A stretch of 64,000 nucleotides of DNA from Pilaira anomala. Its lineage: Eukaryota; Mucoromycota; Mucoromycetes; Mucorales; Mucoraceae. The position numbers and the translations under genes were made by a program. Where the stretch lies: the NCBI GenBank assembly GCA_025716855.1, contig JAIXMQ010000037.1, forward strand, positions 186,001 to 250,000. The letters are read 5' to 3'. Positions 47,884 through 60,339 of the stretch are shown one piece after another. The notes beneath the pieces were generated by a model. That model searched no databases. It saw nothing but the letters and a program-made list of their open reading frames with translations, and had not been told where the DNA came from. Positions within the stretch are counted from its first letter, which is position 1, and every line of letters starts with the position of its first letter.

Positions 47884-50800
47884 TGTTAATTTGTTGAGTA
47901 TAAATTGTTCGCTCAATGATTTAAAAAAAAGGAGTAAGAGGAGAAGAAATGAAAGGGAAAAGTATGCTTTTTAAAAGAGATAGACTGATCCAGCAGTAAA
48001 GGTATGATTGTATATATAAAAAAAAAAAGGTAAAAACCATCAATTGTCTACTATATATACTTGTAAAAAAAAATCACATAACTTCTCACATATATTTTCA
48101 AATGCCGTTTAATTTGAATAATAGAGGCTCAGTTCCATCCCCTGATCTCGAAAATTTGACGTGATTTGTCCAGTCTTAAATTGAATTTGATAAAGCTCAA
48201 ACCTGCCCACTAAAGATTGTTTCTTTAATGAACCTGGATTCTTTTAATCTCTTTCTTTTTTTTTTTTAGATGCCTACCATACGACCGATTAAGCAATGGA
48301 AAACTCAATTTCATTGAAAAAGGCCCAGGGCAGTCCTTTTTTCTTTCTCTACATTCTCGACTCATATGAAAGAAAACTTTTATGACGTTTCGATTGTTTT
48401 TTATTTAATATTTGCCGATCGCTTTACCGAGAAAATTAATAAAAATCATCATCAAATCGAAAGCATCATTTTATTTCATCATCATACTTTAAATTAAATG
48501 AACTGATTCTACTCGTATTATTCATTATTTAGAAAATTCATACCTTTTTCATATCCATGGAATATTTTTATCTAATGGGTTTAAAATTTCCCCTTAATAT
48601 GAGGTCCCATTTTTTTTTTTTTTTTTTTTTTTTTTGACTATAGCGTTTTTTTTTCTCGAGCAGTTTTTTCAGATTTCTATTCCAGTTTTTCTGTATTTAT
48701 CTTTAATGGCTCGGGCGCCTTACGACTCGAGCCATTCTTTTGTGTTTTAAAACCAAGATAGTAGTTAAAACGATAATCAAAACCTCAGAAAACGGCTTAC
48801 ATTACTTTTTTTTTTGTAGGATCATAAAATTTAAAGATCCACTTGATGTATATATATTTTTTTTTTTCATTTGATTCTGGAAAAAATATATCAGCGGCGT
48901 GTCTGATGGCGGCAAGATGATTCTATTGTATTTATCATGATCTAGTTACTATTTCAATATCTAATAAAACTGGTTATATTTTTTATGATGATGTCTTTTA
49001 TTAAGAAGCACACTCTCAGAAAAACTTTTATTAAATCTGACGAAGAGCTTTTTGCTACATTTCCGGTTCAAATCACGGCGAAAAAAAGAAAAAAAAACGT
49101 CATTGAATGACTGAGTTAAGATACATGCAGAGGCGGTATAACATACTAAAACCTTCTTTGATATCCCTCAAGAAAAAACGCATTTATATTTACATCGCAA
49201 CTCGTGCCTGTAAATGTAATTTGTGAGCATAAACCTACCAAAATATACTGTAATCGAACGAATTAGAAGGCTTTAATCCGGAATAAAAAAAAACAACTGA
49301 TAGAATATATACTTTCAAGTACTTAGTTGACTAACTACTGAATAAAAATCTTTACCAGTCGGCGAATCTCTAGAACAATTGCACACAAGCTATGAAATAG
49401 AAGTTTTTTTTTTTTTTTTTTAAAAAAAAATAATTTTAATTGACTCCGAAAGAATTGCTTTGCCGATTGTCACTTTATATACTTGATGATTCAATATGAG
49501 TATGATCAATAGTATGCAGTTGTAATGAAAACTTTTTCTATTTTAAATTTTTTTTTTTCATTGATAAAGTGTGAAGTAAGAATAAATATAGAACTTAGTA
49601 CATAATAAGTTTCAATGTATGTAAAAAAAAAAAAAAAAAAAGTTTTTATGGAAATGGTTGATCTTTTAAAATGGAGAACACAACTTCAGTAGAGCCGCGG
49701 TTTCACATCACTGAGTGTTTTGATTATTTTCAAACCCTCGTGTATAGTCTCCTCCGCACCCGGAAGGGTCCAAGTCACCCGTTCCGTCTTAACAAAAACT
49801 ATCTTTTTTTTTAAAAAATAACTGCATTGTCTAACATAAACTTTGGTCCTGTTTTATATTGAAAACTTGAACTATTAAGTTTACATAAAAGTCAAAATAG
49901 CCTATTGTATTGTATATCGTCATGTATCAAAAAAAAAAAGAGGGAGGCCCTTCTAATTTATATTTGGTTCCGATTGAAGCTTGTTAATTATCCCCCAGTT
50001 TACAAGCTTTATGCGATACTATCTATATTTTGTAACACTTCCTTTTATGTCTTTCAATCGACTTATAGCATATTGCATGAATCAAAAATTACTGTTTCAA
50101 AGATATATAATAAACATGCAGGATAAGGGCGATCTTTACATCCATGTTGATTGCAGATCTAGTTTAATTTTATAAAACTTACCTAAATATAGTGTAGTCT
50201 ACAAGTTTGTTTTATTTAACCTTTTTTGAATGCCTGACTTTGTAATGTCTATTGTTTGACTGAGTTAATTAACTGTGATGATGGGCCTCAATTTTTTGTG
50301 GTGGTAAGTGCTGAATATGTAATTGATTGTCGTTGTTTCTATTTTCCTGTCAAAAAGTTTTTTACAAGCTCAGGCTAGTGTTGTTGTATACTAGAGCAAA
50401 AGACATTCTGTTCTTGGTATTAGTATCGTAACTGTATTTTTATTATCCACTTGTGAATATATTTTAAGCCATAGCTCATCACTTCGATTTTAATAAGGTA
50501 GATTTCTGTGTTATTAAACATTCGTTTCTCCAACGACTACTTTTTGCTATTATTAATATGAAATGCCTATAATATATAAATGTAAGATATATGACACTTT
50601 ATATGATAGACTTTTATTTAAATTTCAGATTTAAATGAAGGGTAAAAGATTTTAACCGACATGTCAAAAAAAAAAACTGGACTTGTAATAAATATGCACT
50701 TAATTTTAGAAATTTAAATATACCTCAAGAAACGCGCGGTAAGTTGTTTGAAATATGATAGATCTCAGCCAGATTCTTTTCACGGTTGAAGATAACATTT

Positions 50801-50960
50801 ACATGCTCGCCCCTCGTTCTCTTTTTTTTTTCTATTAAGTTTATAAATATATTTATAGAATATATTAAATGCGATCATTTACGAGGTACCTTAAATTTAA
50901 GGATAATAGCTTTATTGCTTCCATGCATGTATATATGTACAAATATGCAACCTTATTTTT
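47884..50960. other. 3-kb gene-poor region
   Basis: AT-rich sequence with T runs of about 25 (48610-48635) and shorter A and T runs. No gene is supported. A GC-richer patch at 49690-49790 (AGCCGCGG, CCGCACCCGGAAGGG) stands out in composition, does not fold by eye into a tRNA, and may be a relic of a small mobile element. Confidence 0.4.
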
Positions 50961-51157
50961 TTATAAATAAAAGTCGTTTTTATCGATGTAGTTAGCTTCC
51001 GATGATTGGGCAGCAGCAGCTCGACAGCGTATTTTGTTTTCAACAAGATCTCTAACCATGTCAAACATGTCCTTATTTTCTTCTTTCTTTTCATCATCAT
51101 CTTTATCATCATCTTCATAATCACCATCATCTTTCTCCTCCTATTGGAAAATACTGT

Positions 51158-51244
<87 letters not shown>

Positions 51245-51340
51245 ATTTTCTTAAATGAATTCAACTTACTTCTGCTCTTCGTTTGCAGTACATGACCGCC
51301 TTACCAGTCATGCGCTTGATCTTGGGTTTAATGCCCGTGG
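50961..51340 (-). pseudogene. last two exons of an unrecognised, probably decayed gene
   Basis: Two exons can be joined: 51270-51340 (TTGIKPKIKRMTGKAVMYC, KRRAE) and 50961-51140 (EEKDDGDYEDDDKDDDEKK, MFDMVRDLVENKIRCRAAA, then a stop). Both use canonical GTAAGT and AG sites and the frame is open. Upstream pieces with plausible splice sites can be seen to about 51800 (RCFKCI with a CxxC, KLQSFENP, LKKLDYFLGAG), but these contain stops or shifts, so the gene looks broken at its 5' side. The Cys pattern plus basic and acidic stretches would suit a transposase C-terminus or nuclear protein; I cannot decide. The intron carries the (CT)n repeat. Confidence 0.4.
51159..51242. repeat. (AG)42 microsatellite
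   Basis: An uninterrupted 84-bp AG dinucleotide run. On the minus strand it lies as (CT)n inside the putative intron 51141-51269, about 16 bp before the acceptor, where it would act as an extreme polypyrimidine tract. Confidence 0.97.
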
Positions 51341-52805
51341 CTATTGATTTTAAGCTTTTACTTGTTTTATTGTCGAATTTTTTTTACTGATGCATTTGAA
51401 GCACCGAGCTTGTTAACAGGGAATACATGTGATAAGGCGCTAGATCAAAAATAACTGGTTTGGTTTAAGTTAGTTTCTGAAGAGAAATAATAAAATATAG
51501 TTCTTTGAAACTTACAGGATTCTCAAAGGATTGAAGTTTTGATCTTTCTCTACTTACTTGATCGAATTGTTTTTAAATTCTCTTAAAACTTCAGTAACAT
51601 TTACAACGTTTATAATGAGCTAAACGTAATCGTTAGCGTTCTTTGCAGTTATATGTATTTACACACTCTTTTACCTCTTCTTTTGGCCCCTAAGTTTTGG
51701 ACCCAGCACCCAAAAAGTAATCAAGCTTCTTTAATGCGCTTTGCTTCTATGGAGGAAGCAGACTTGTCCGAATTGTCGCTCTCAGTTTTGATCTAAAATA
51801 CCGATTTGATCCATTAACAACCAGCCCTTGGGAGCGGTCCCCCCCCTTTTTTTTTGTTCCAAAGCTTGGCGGTCTGGAATCTACATAAAAAAGAACATTT
51901 TTTATTGAGATTCATTTAGAATATGCAATATTTAAAATCCAAAAAAAAAAAAACTGGAAGAAGGTCACCTGGAGATTTTCGAGTGACCTAAAATAAAATA
52001 AAACGACCCAAAAATTCAACTCAGCGTGTTCATTCCTAAACCCAAAAAAAAAATAAACGACCTATTTATTATATTGAGAGTGGCCTGAAAACAATAAAAC
52101 GAGAGATGGGTCGTTGCTGTGAATAAAAATTTCGGCGACGCTTCAAAAAATTTTGCCTTGAGGACGCTTTGATATAAGCTTGGATTTTACGATTTGGAAT
52201 TTGATAAAAAAAAAAAACTTTTTAAATGAAACGGTTCAAAATATATTATTGTATGTAAGTTTTTTTTTTTATATATATGTACTTATTGAATAATATGAAT
52301 TATTTAAATAAGATATACATTATACGAGGGGGGGGGGGTACATTATTATAATACTAGGGAAATATATTACATAAGGGACTACATTAGAAGCAATATAATA
52401 GAATACGCGAATAATTCGAGCTTATTACAACACCTACCTTATACACATCTTCATATTATTGGAGTAACAATATAGTACCAGGAATACCGGGAAAATAAAC
52501 CAAGAAAATCCTATACATATATATTTATAAATGTTTGTTTGTTTATACTATATTAGCTAATAAACTTACCAAAGGGCACAATAATAAAATATGAGAGAAT
52601 AAGGGATTATGCCTTTGTTATTTTTACTTCTAAAAGATAATGACATTAGGTTTATTAAATATATATTCAGAGAGGAATGCTTACTTACGGTTTACCATTC
52701 AATTATATGAAAGGGACTTCATGTATTGTTTATGTCTATTGAATTATTATTATTAACTTTAAGTTTAAAATTTAAAACCCATTTTATTATATTTACCAAG
52801 TTACT

Positions 52806-52845
<40 letters not shown>

Positions 52846-53212
52846 AAAAACCATCCTTTTGAAATGTTTATTTAACTATTTTGAGACTTTACAATAAAAA
52901 ATATATACAAGAGTACTGGGAATATTAATTATTAAGGATAATAAACAGCTACATTACTTTATATAACAGATAGAATGATCAATCAGACTTAATCCATGTA
53001 GCTGCATTTTCTTCTTAAAATTCAGCTCTTACTACTCTTCTAACTGCATCAGTGTATATTAATTCTTTTCTTCTATAAAGCTTATACATGTAAATTATTT
53101 TCTTCCTTCTCATTAAAACTATTGCTATTATTACCTGTGTAAGCCCATCCCATATTTTCTACTGAAAGGCCCACTATTTTGCAAGCAATAAATAATATAA
53201 GAATTATTTATG
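51341..53212. other. gene-poor region
   Basis: Contains the degraded upstream pieces of the preceding remnant (to about 51800), C runs at about 51840-51847, a nine-G run near 52329, and AT-rich sequence with no supportable gene. Confidence 0.4.
52806..52847. repeat. (AAAG)n microsatellite
   Basis: About ten tandem AAAG units in gene-poor DNA. Confidence 0.95.
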
Positions 53213-53500
53213 TCATCTGTATGGCGGTTCTATCCCCTCAGCTAGCATTGCTTCTGGAGTCACCATATGCGTACTAATATATGACAGCTCCAAATAGAAT
53301 CCGGGATCATTGATATCAGCTTTATTTAACACAATATTTTTTGCGACTTCGTCTTGCTTAATTTCTCTTGCCATACTAACTTCTTCTGTTGATAACCTTT
53401 TTGTATATTGCGGAGAAGGAAAAATATTTTTCATTTTAAGCTGATCTACTCTCTTCGCTAGAATATTACAGCCGATTGAGACCTGTGAGTGTCTTTTCAT
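53213..53500 (-). CDS. possible 95-residue protein of unknown function
   Basis: A single open frame starts MKRHSQVSIGCNILAKRVDQ and ends LAEGIEPPYR. Composition is balanced (Lys, Glu, Ile, Asp, few Phe/Asn runs) unlike the low-complexity frames around it, and it includes EEVSMAREIKQDEVAK, which would be helical. I see no known domain, signal peptide or TM segment. Surrounding DNA is gene-poor and it could be an exon or relic of a larger gene. Confidence 0.4.
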   Translation of the reverse strand: MKRHSQVSIGCNILAKRVDQLKMKNIFPSPQYTKRLSTEEVSMAREIKQDEVAKNIVLNKADINDPGFYLELSYISTHMVTPEAMLAEGIEPPYR

Positions 53501-54476
53501 AAAGAGCTTTTTTCATTGAAATTTATTAGTGATAAAGTTAATGGAGTTATTTAATAATATCTTACCACATTACTAACAGATGTATTATACTACAGGTTTC
53601 AAAGTTGTTCTTTCTTGATGAAATATCTTGCCTGGATAGTGTATGTAATCAAACAAGCAGTGGCATGAAAAATTCATGTTTTGTTTAGTGATAAAAAAAA
53701 ATTAAATAAACATGTTTGCGTTTCATCAATATCATCTTTCTTGGTGCCGACAAATAAAAAAGCCTCTTACTTTATAAATTAGAATAATATCTCAAAAATT
53801 AAAGCTTCGTACCAATGCTTATTTTTGAGTTGACATTATGAGGATTTTCTATTTCAAAACACACTGCTGTAACTTTAACTGAAAAGGTATTGAATTTTTT
53901 GTTGAAACCCGAGTATTTTGGTTTATTTAAGCTTTTTTTTTTTTTTTTTTTTTTTACTTCAAATCAGCAAGAGCTGTCGGATTAATGACATGTTGTCATA
54001 CGGTAAAATTAAATGCAAAAGAGAAAACTATTTCATCAAAAGAAAACTATTTCATCAAATGAGAAATTAAAGTAATGCATTTCTTGAATTATATAGGCAC
54101 TCCCATTATTATATAAAATAAAGAAAAGTGAAATTAGGTTTTATTTGGTGGGCGTTAGAAAAATGCTTTTGTATAAGATCTGATGGGAATTATCATATTA
54201 TTTCGGACTAAAGAACCGAAAATTAATTTGCATTGTGTACTTTTCCTATGATTACATAACCTTTTTAATAACTGGGCTATAAAAAAAAAACTAGGTTGAT
54301 GGTTGTGTTGATAAACAAATACCATAGCCTTGTCCTTTTTTAAAAAAAACAGTCTTTCTAGTAAACTTTATTTTATATAAAGCTGGTTGTCCTTTCACCC
54401 TCTTTTTTTTTTTTTTTTTTTTTTCTTCTTCTTTATTCAAACAACTACTTTATTTTATTCTAAAGTCTTAATAACT
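53501..54476. promoter_or_regulatory. upstream region of the repeat-protein gene
   Basis: Nearly 1 kb without a gene. It holds a T run at 53933-53955 and an 18-20 T run at 54403-54424 just before the start codon of the repeat protein. Confidence 0.4.
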
Positions 54477-56641
54477 ATGTTCTCATTCAAGTTTTCTTCT
54501 GCTTCTACTTCTGCAAGACAATGTCTTTCCTACATCTCCAGCTGTTTTGACAGCCTCAAATCCTCTATCAAAAATTATCAAGTTTATGCTACTGGTGATG
54601 ATAAACGTTCAACCAGATATTATACTACAGATGCCCAATATGATCCTTATTATGTACCTCCTCGTGTCACTCAAGAAATGGAAGAGCTTATGAATTCCTA
54701 TGTGCCCCGCCGTAAACGTCTTGATATTATGGCTAAAGGTTTATCAACTGGTATTGCTCAATCACTTGTCTATGGTGCTTCCGCTATGTACAACTTTTTT
54801 GTTATGGAGAAGAAATCAATGGGAGATTATTTATTCCAAATGGGTTGCAATGAATCTCAAGCAAAAGCAAATGTTAATGGTGTTGGTACTGATCATTCCG
54901 CTGCAGTACTTCTTTGTAAATCCACTGGGCATCCAGCTTCTTTTGCCGATGCTGTCAAATTAAAAGATAGTAAATCTTTGTATGAAACTAATTGTGGTGA
55001 TGTTGGTGATGTTGGTGATGTTGGTGATGCTGGTGATGTTGGTGATGCTGGTGATGTTGGTGATGCTGGTGATGTTGGTGATGCTGGTGATGTTGGTGAT
55101 GATGATGATGCTAGTGATGCTGGTGATGATGTTGGTGATGTTGGTACTGACCTTTCTGCTGGTGTACTTTACCATGAATCAAACTGGTATCCAGCTTCTT
55201 TTGCCGATACTGTCACAGAAACTGTCAAATTGAATGATAATAAATCTTTGTGTGAAACTAATGTTGGTGATGTTGGTGATGATGATGATTTTGGTGATGA
55301 TGATGATTCTGGTGATGATGATGATTTTGGTGATGATGATGATGATATTGGTGATTTTCTTGCTAACATTTCTGCTGCTCTACGTTATCATGATCCAACC
55401 TGGTATCCAGCTTCTTTTGCCGATGCTGTCGCAGAAACTGCCAAATTGAAAGATAGTGAATCTTTGTATATGACTAATGCTAGTGATGCTGGTGATGTTG
55501 GTGATGTTGGTGATGTTGGTGATGATGATGATTCTGGTGATGATGATGATTTTGGTGATGATGATGATGATATTGGTGATTTTCTTGCTAACATTTCTGC
55601 TGCTCTACGTTATCATGATCCAACCTGGTATCCAGCTTCTTTTGCCGATGCTGTCGCAGAAACTGCCAAATTGAAAGATAGTGAATCTTTGTATATGACT
55701 AATGCTAGTGATGCTGGTGATGTTGGTGATGTTGGTGATGTTGGTGATGTTGGTGATGATGATGATTCTGGTGATGATGATGATTTTGGTGATGATGATG
55801 ATGATATTGGTGATTTTCTTGCTAACATTTCTGCTGCTCTACGTTATCATGATCCAACCTGGTATCCAGCTTCTTTTGCCGATGCTGTCGCAGAAACTGC
55901 CAAATTGAAAGATAGTAAATCTTTGTATATGACTGATGCTGGTGATGCCGGTGATGTTGGTGATGCTGGTGATGATTTTGGTGATGATGATGATGGTATT
56001 TATGATTTTCTTGCTAACGTTTCTGCTGCTCTATTTTATCATAAACCAACCTGGTATCCAGCTTCTTTTGCCGATGCTGTCGCAGAAACTTCCAAATTGA
56101 ATGATAGTACATCTTTGTATATGACTAATGCTGGTGATGCTGGTGATGTTGGTGATGATGATGATGTTAGTGGTGATGACGATGATGATGTTAGTGATGT
56201 TGGTACTGACCTTTCGGCTGGTGTACTTAACCATGAATCAACCTGCTATCCAGCTTCTTTTGCCCATGCTATCAAAGAAGCTGTCAAATGGGATTATAGT
56301 AGAAATTTTTTTAAAACTAAAGCTGGTGATGTTGGTGATGTTGGTGATGTTGGTGATATTGGCGATGTCGGTGATGTTAGTGATGATGATGATGTTAGTG
56401 ATGTTGGTACTGACCTTTCTGCTGGTGTACTTTACCATGAATCAACCTGGTATCCAGCTGCATTCGCCGATGGTATGAAAGATACTATCCATATGAAAGA
56501 TGGTATTTCTTTACATACTGAAGATATCGATGATATGGTTCTTATCTAAAAACCAGAAGTTCCAACCTTTGATGAAGATTGGACTTTTGTAGATAAAGAT
56601 TTGAGCTTTTCAAAGAAGGTAAGCTGATTCACACATACACC

Positions 56642-56689
<48 letters not shown>

Positions 56690-56771
56690 AACATCTTCCA
56701 CCCATTAGCCTCCCAATATTTTCAGAAAATTTAAAAAAGCCGCCAGGAGTAGTATTATCAACAAATGTTGA
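54477..56771 (+). CDS. acidic GDV/GDD repeat protein of unknown function, in-frame stop near the C-terminus
   Basis: From the ATG at 54477 the frame encodes 690 residues to a TAA at 56547-56549. The N-terminal 150 residues are non-repetitive: a Ser-rich, possibly organelle-targeting start (MFSFKFSSASTSARQ), then YYVPPRVTQEMEELMNSYVP and a weakly hydrophobic SLVYGASAMYNFFVM. Then about eight modules alternate: an acidic GDVGDVGD/GDDDD linker followed by a 35-40 residue unit around WYPASFADAVAETAKLKDS. The three central modules are almost identical in DNA (period 225 and 234 bp). Past the TAA the same frame stays open for 23 codons, meets a GTAAGC donor (56619) and joins to an exon at 56709-56771 ending in a second stop. 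The continuation adds 43 residues with an acidic patch and a basic C-terminus. I recognise no domain. The range given includes the extension; the stop is either a nonsense change or a readthrough site. Confidence 0.65.
54998..56405 (+). repeat. nested coding tandem repeats: GATGTTGGT triplet arrays and 225/234-bp modules
   Basis: Short 9-bp units (GATGTTGGT, GATGATGAT variants) make the acidic linkers. On a larger scale, the string GTGATTTTCTTGCTAACATT begins at 55351, 55576 and 55810, giving periods of 225 and 234 bp; the 9-bp difference is one extra small unit. All three forward frames and the minus strand are open over parts of the array because of the repeat. Confidence 0.95.
56646..56687. 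repeat. about 40-base T run in an intron
   Basis: A long T homopolymer in the intron that joins the post-stop extension of the repeat protein to its last exon. Confidence 0.9.
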
Positions 56772-58833
56772 ATAATCCTTTTGTTTAGTTCCCCTACAAA
56801 CTAAAAATAATCCATTTGTTTCAAACTATAATCATTATTATATTATATTTTACCTCATTCTTCTTCGTATATTTTATCAGAAATAAACATTTACCTTTAA
56901 AACTTCTAAAACGACCCCAATAAAGAATATGACTATAAGTACATAGAATCTTTATTTAGTAATTCCATCGAAAGAAATAATAGTATTATTAACGGTTGGT
57001 ATGAAGATCTTAATATAAATAAACGCCAACTTTTTTTTTATGACACGCTTACATAAAGTTATTAAAAACCTTGTGGTTAGCTGATAATGACGACATGGTT
57101 TTTTTTAGCATAATTTAGACTTGTAATATTGGCGTATGAAAGTTGCTGTATCCTTCTTAACTGGAAGGGCAAGAAGAATAAATCTAGTTCTGAAAGTGCT
57201 GTTGTGATAGAAGAAAGCTGCAACAAATATTGACACATCTACTTACTTTCGCTCTATCATAGATAGAAAATTCACCAGTTACATATTATATAAAGGTATC
57301 AGTTTTTCAAAATATCTGTATCATCCTCATATTATATCACCATAATACTATTATAGTGCAAGCTTCCATGTTAGACATATTGCGAAGTATTACTATCACC
57401 CGAGACGTAGCAAGCAATCCCTTATACTTTTGTATTAGCGGCAGGGTACGCTATTTATGGTTTTTCGCAAAGTAGAAATTCATCGATTGGCTTAAAAACA
57501 AGAAAGTCCTTTTTATTTCCAAATACAGTTTTATTAAACTGACATGGTATAGACTGTTGTTGATGCATGATTTAGTTACCTTTTTTTTTCTCGTAACAAT
57601 ACAGTTTACAAAGCGAGAAATAAATAATGAGAAAAAGGAAACAAAAGGAAGAAGTCTTCTTGATTAAAACTTTAGTGCTATAAACAATGAACAAAATATC
57701 ATATTATATTTCTCTTTCTCTTAGGCTGTTGCCTAAAATCAAGATTAGACTTATTACATTTGTATTTCCTAAATAGTTAATACCAAAAAAAAAAAAAAAG
57801 GTAGTCGATTAGACTTTGATAAAGCTACTTTTTATCAGGAAACACATAATCGATGTGACCTATTTTTTGTATGGAGGAGTATGAATATCGGAAGTGACGA
57901 GAGGGGGAAGAAAAAGTGGTTTGATCTTTCACACTGTAAAAATAATCATCTGCTGGATACGAAGATTTTTATTTGATAGTAGTGTATAATATACAAGTTT
58001 ATGGAGAAAATAACAGTGGTTCAAGTATAAGTTTTATTTTGCATTAATATACCTTCTACTTCATATACATAATATGATATAATAGTATTCATAGTAAGTG
58101 CTTTGTAGTTAACAATATCTCTGATCAACAAGATCTGTAGCAGAAGAAGACTTGTAACTCCTCATTCCTATTTAAGAAGTGATTAAAAACAAAAGAAATC
58201 GATGTATGATTTCTTCTTATCGGTTTCCATCTCTTTTTATTATGAAAAAAACGACTGTCAAAAATATGATCAACTTTTCGAAATGTTGTCAGATGTACTT
58301 TTTTTGGATCTTTACGGGTTTCTTTTCAATTAGATAAATGAATAAAGAGAAGCATATCGTATGTTGTCGCTGTATACACAATATAACCTAATTTATTTTC
58401 GGGGATGAATTTTTAAAAGTGACAATATTTTTAAAATCTTATATGAACCCTTGTTTTGGTTCAATAACAGAAGAGCTGTTGTAGAAGTATATATTTAATA
58501 AAGCAGAAGAGATAAAGGTACATAGGTAGATTGTATTGGCTGAAATAGAGTCCACATACTAAATATAGATTAAAATTCACGAAATCACTTTATATAAAAG
58601 ATAAGGAACCAGTTTTTGAAAAAGAAAACAATCGGTATGACATGGAAAGTTTCCATTTCTGACAGGAAACTTTTATTCGCTAATCATTTTTTTATAAAGG
58701 GCGAAACCTTAAAAGAAAAAAGAAAGTGTGGTCACTTTGCCCGGAAAATGAAACAGATAAAATAAAAAAAAAAATTAAACAATTTAACCTTTTATCTTTT
58801 TTTTTTTTTTTTTTTTTTCAAATAATACAATTA
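56772..58833. other. 2-kb gene-poor region upstream of the PKA gene
   Basis: No gene is seen. AT-rich with scattered homopolymers and a 20-T run just before the PKA start codon (about 58798-58818). Confidence 0.4.
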
Positions 58834-60339
58834 ATGAGTACGAAAACAGTAGAGTTTATGGATTCGTATCCTACATTCTCTATGAGTAAAAGCCAAAATG
58901 ATGATGGAACCAGAACACAAGTAGGCCCATTAACTCCTGAACTTACACCGAGAACATCTATCAATCATCCAGTAACGGCAACAAAAGGTAACTTAAATAG
59001 AAAAATCAAACCCTTTTTTTTTTTTTTTTTAACTTACAAAAAAGTTCTGTTTTTAGAACAAATGTTTACTCATAAATTACCGCATAATTTCTTTACATCA
59101 TGTTCACCTCCTACACCTATCTCACCTATTGCATCTTATGCCTCCAAAAGAAATACCCCAACCCCTTCTCCTCGCTTACATCCATCATTTAATATTACAG
59201 AAACAATGGAAGAGTTAGAGCTGAATGAACCAGTGACAATAAAAAGACCGTCACCATCACTGGCCTCCATCACTGAACCATCAACTCAAAACCTGGTCAA
59301 GCTAAAAAAGATTAGAATGAGCTTAGAGGATTTTGACATCAAGCAAACAATCGGTACAGGTTCATTCGCACGGGTACATGTAGCTAAAAGTAAAATCAAC
59401 GAAAAATACTATGCGATCAAAGCTATCAATAAGAAGGACCTGATTACCAGACGTCAATTAGACCATGCACAAAACGAACGTTACATTCTAAGCTCAGTCA
59501 GGCATCCATTTGTAGTGAAACTATGGGGAACATTTCAAACGGAAACGCATGTATTTTTAGTAATGGATTATATCTCAGGTGGTGAACTATTTCGAATGTT
59601 GAGAAAACATAAAAAGTTTACAGAAGATCAGACTCGATTTTATGCAGCAGAAGTCATGTTGGCTATAGAGTATTTACATACGTTGGATATTGCTTACAGA
59701 GATATTAAACCAGAGAATATCTTGATTGATCAACGTGGGCATGTCAAATTGACAGATTTTGGATTTGCTAAAATTGTGCCATGTACTACTTGGACTGTTT
59801 GTGGTACACCAGATTATTTAGCGCCTGAAATTATTCGTTCTCAAGGATATACAAAAGCAGTTGACTGGTGGGGGTTAGGTGTATTAATATATGAAATGCT
59901 TACTGGGTAAGTTTATAATTCTCACTGTATTTTGTATCAGCAATATATATATACTCACTCTCACTCTCTCTCTCTCTCTATATATATATATAGTCGTCCT
60001 CCATTTACAGCAAAGAATCCAGTAGATAGATATCAAAAGATTTTAGAATGTGATTTTGTTTTACCAGATGACATGAGTGAAGAAGCAAAAGATTTAATAC
60101 AAAATTTATTAAAGACGAAAGCAAGTGAAAGATTTGATGCGTCAGATATAAAAAAGCATCCTTGGTTTAAATCAATTGATTTCAATCAATTATTGACACG
60201 AGAGGTAACACCACCATTTGTACCTGATATTAAGTTTGAAGGTGATACAGGTTGCTTTGATTACTATGAAGAAATGACTGTACCCTATCATCTTATTCAA
60301 ACCAATAAGCCCTACTGCGATCATTTCCCCAACTTTTAA
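58834..60339 (+). CDS. cAMP-dependent protein kinase catalytic subunit
   Basis: Three exons (58834-58987, 59057-59906, 59994-60339) encode 449 residues. The N-terminal 135 residues are Ser/Thr/Pro-rich and probably disordered. The AGC kinase domain (about 143-400) has GTGSFARV (Gly loop), YAIKAI (ATP Lys), YRDIKPENIL (catalytic loop), LTDFGFAK, and activation loop TTWTVCGTPDYLAPE with the PKA-type Thr. It finishes with the AGC tail and ends exactly in FPNF, the truncated FxxF hydrophobic motif typical of PKA. The kinase is freed from its regulatory subunit by cAMP and controls growth, morphology and nutrient signalling. The 69-bp first intron has no stop and would be translated in a naive reading. 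(AC/CT)n and (TA)n tracts fill the second intron. Confidence 0.95.

Noticed and set aside
49690..49790. tRNA gene
   Set aside because: No acceptable cloverleaf or A/B box pair could be drawn by eye.
54960..56480. Many open frames in other frames and on the minus strand across the GAT-rich array
   Set aside because: They are by-products of 3- and 9-bp periodic repeats; only the frame starting at 54477 has a non-repetitive N-terminus and coherent modules.
58988..59056. Readthrough segment in the PKA N-terminus (Phe-rich insert)
   Set aside because: It is a stop-free 69-bp intron with GTAACT and TTTTAG borders.
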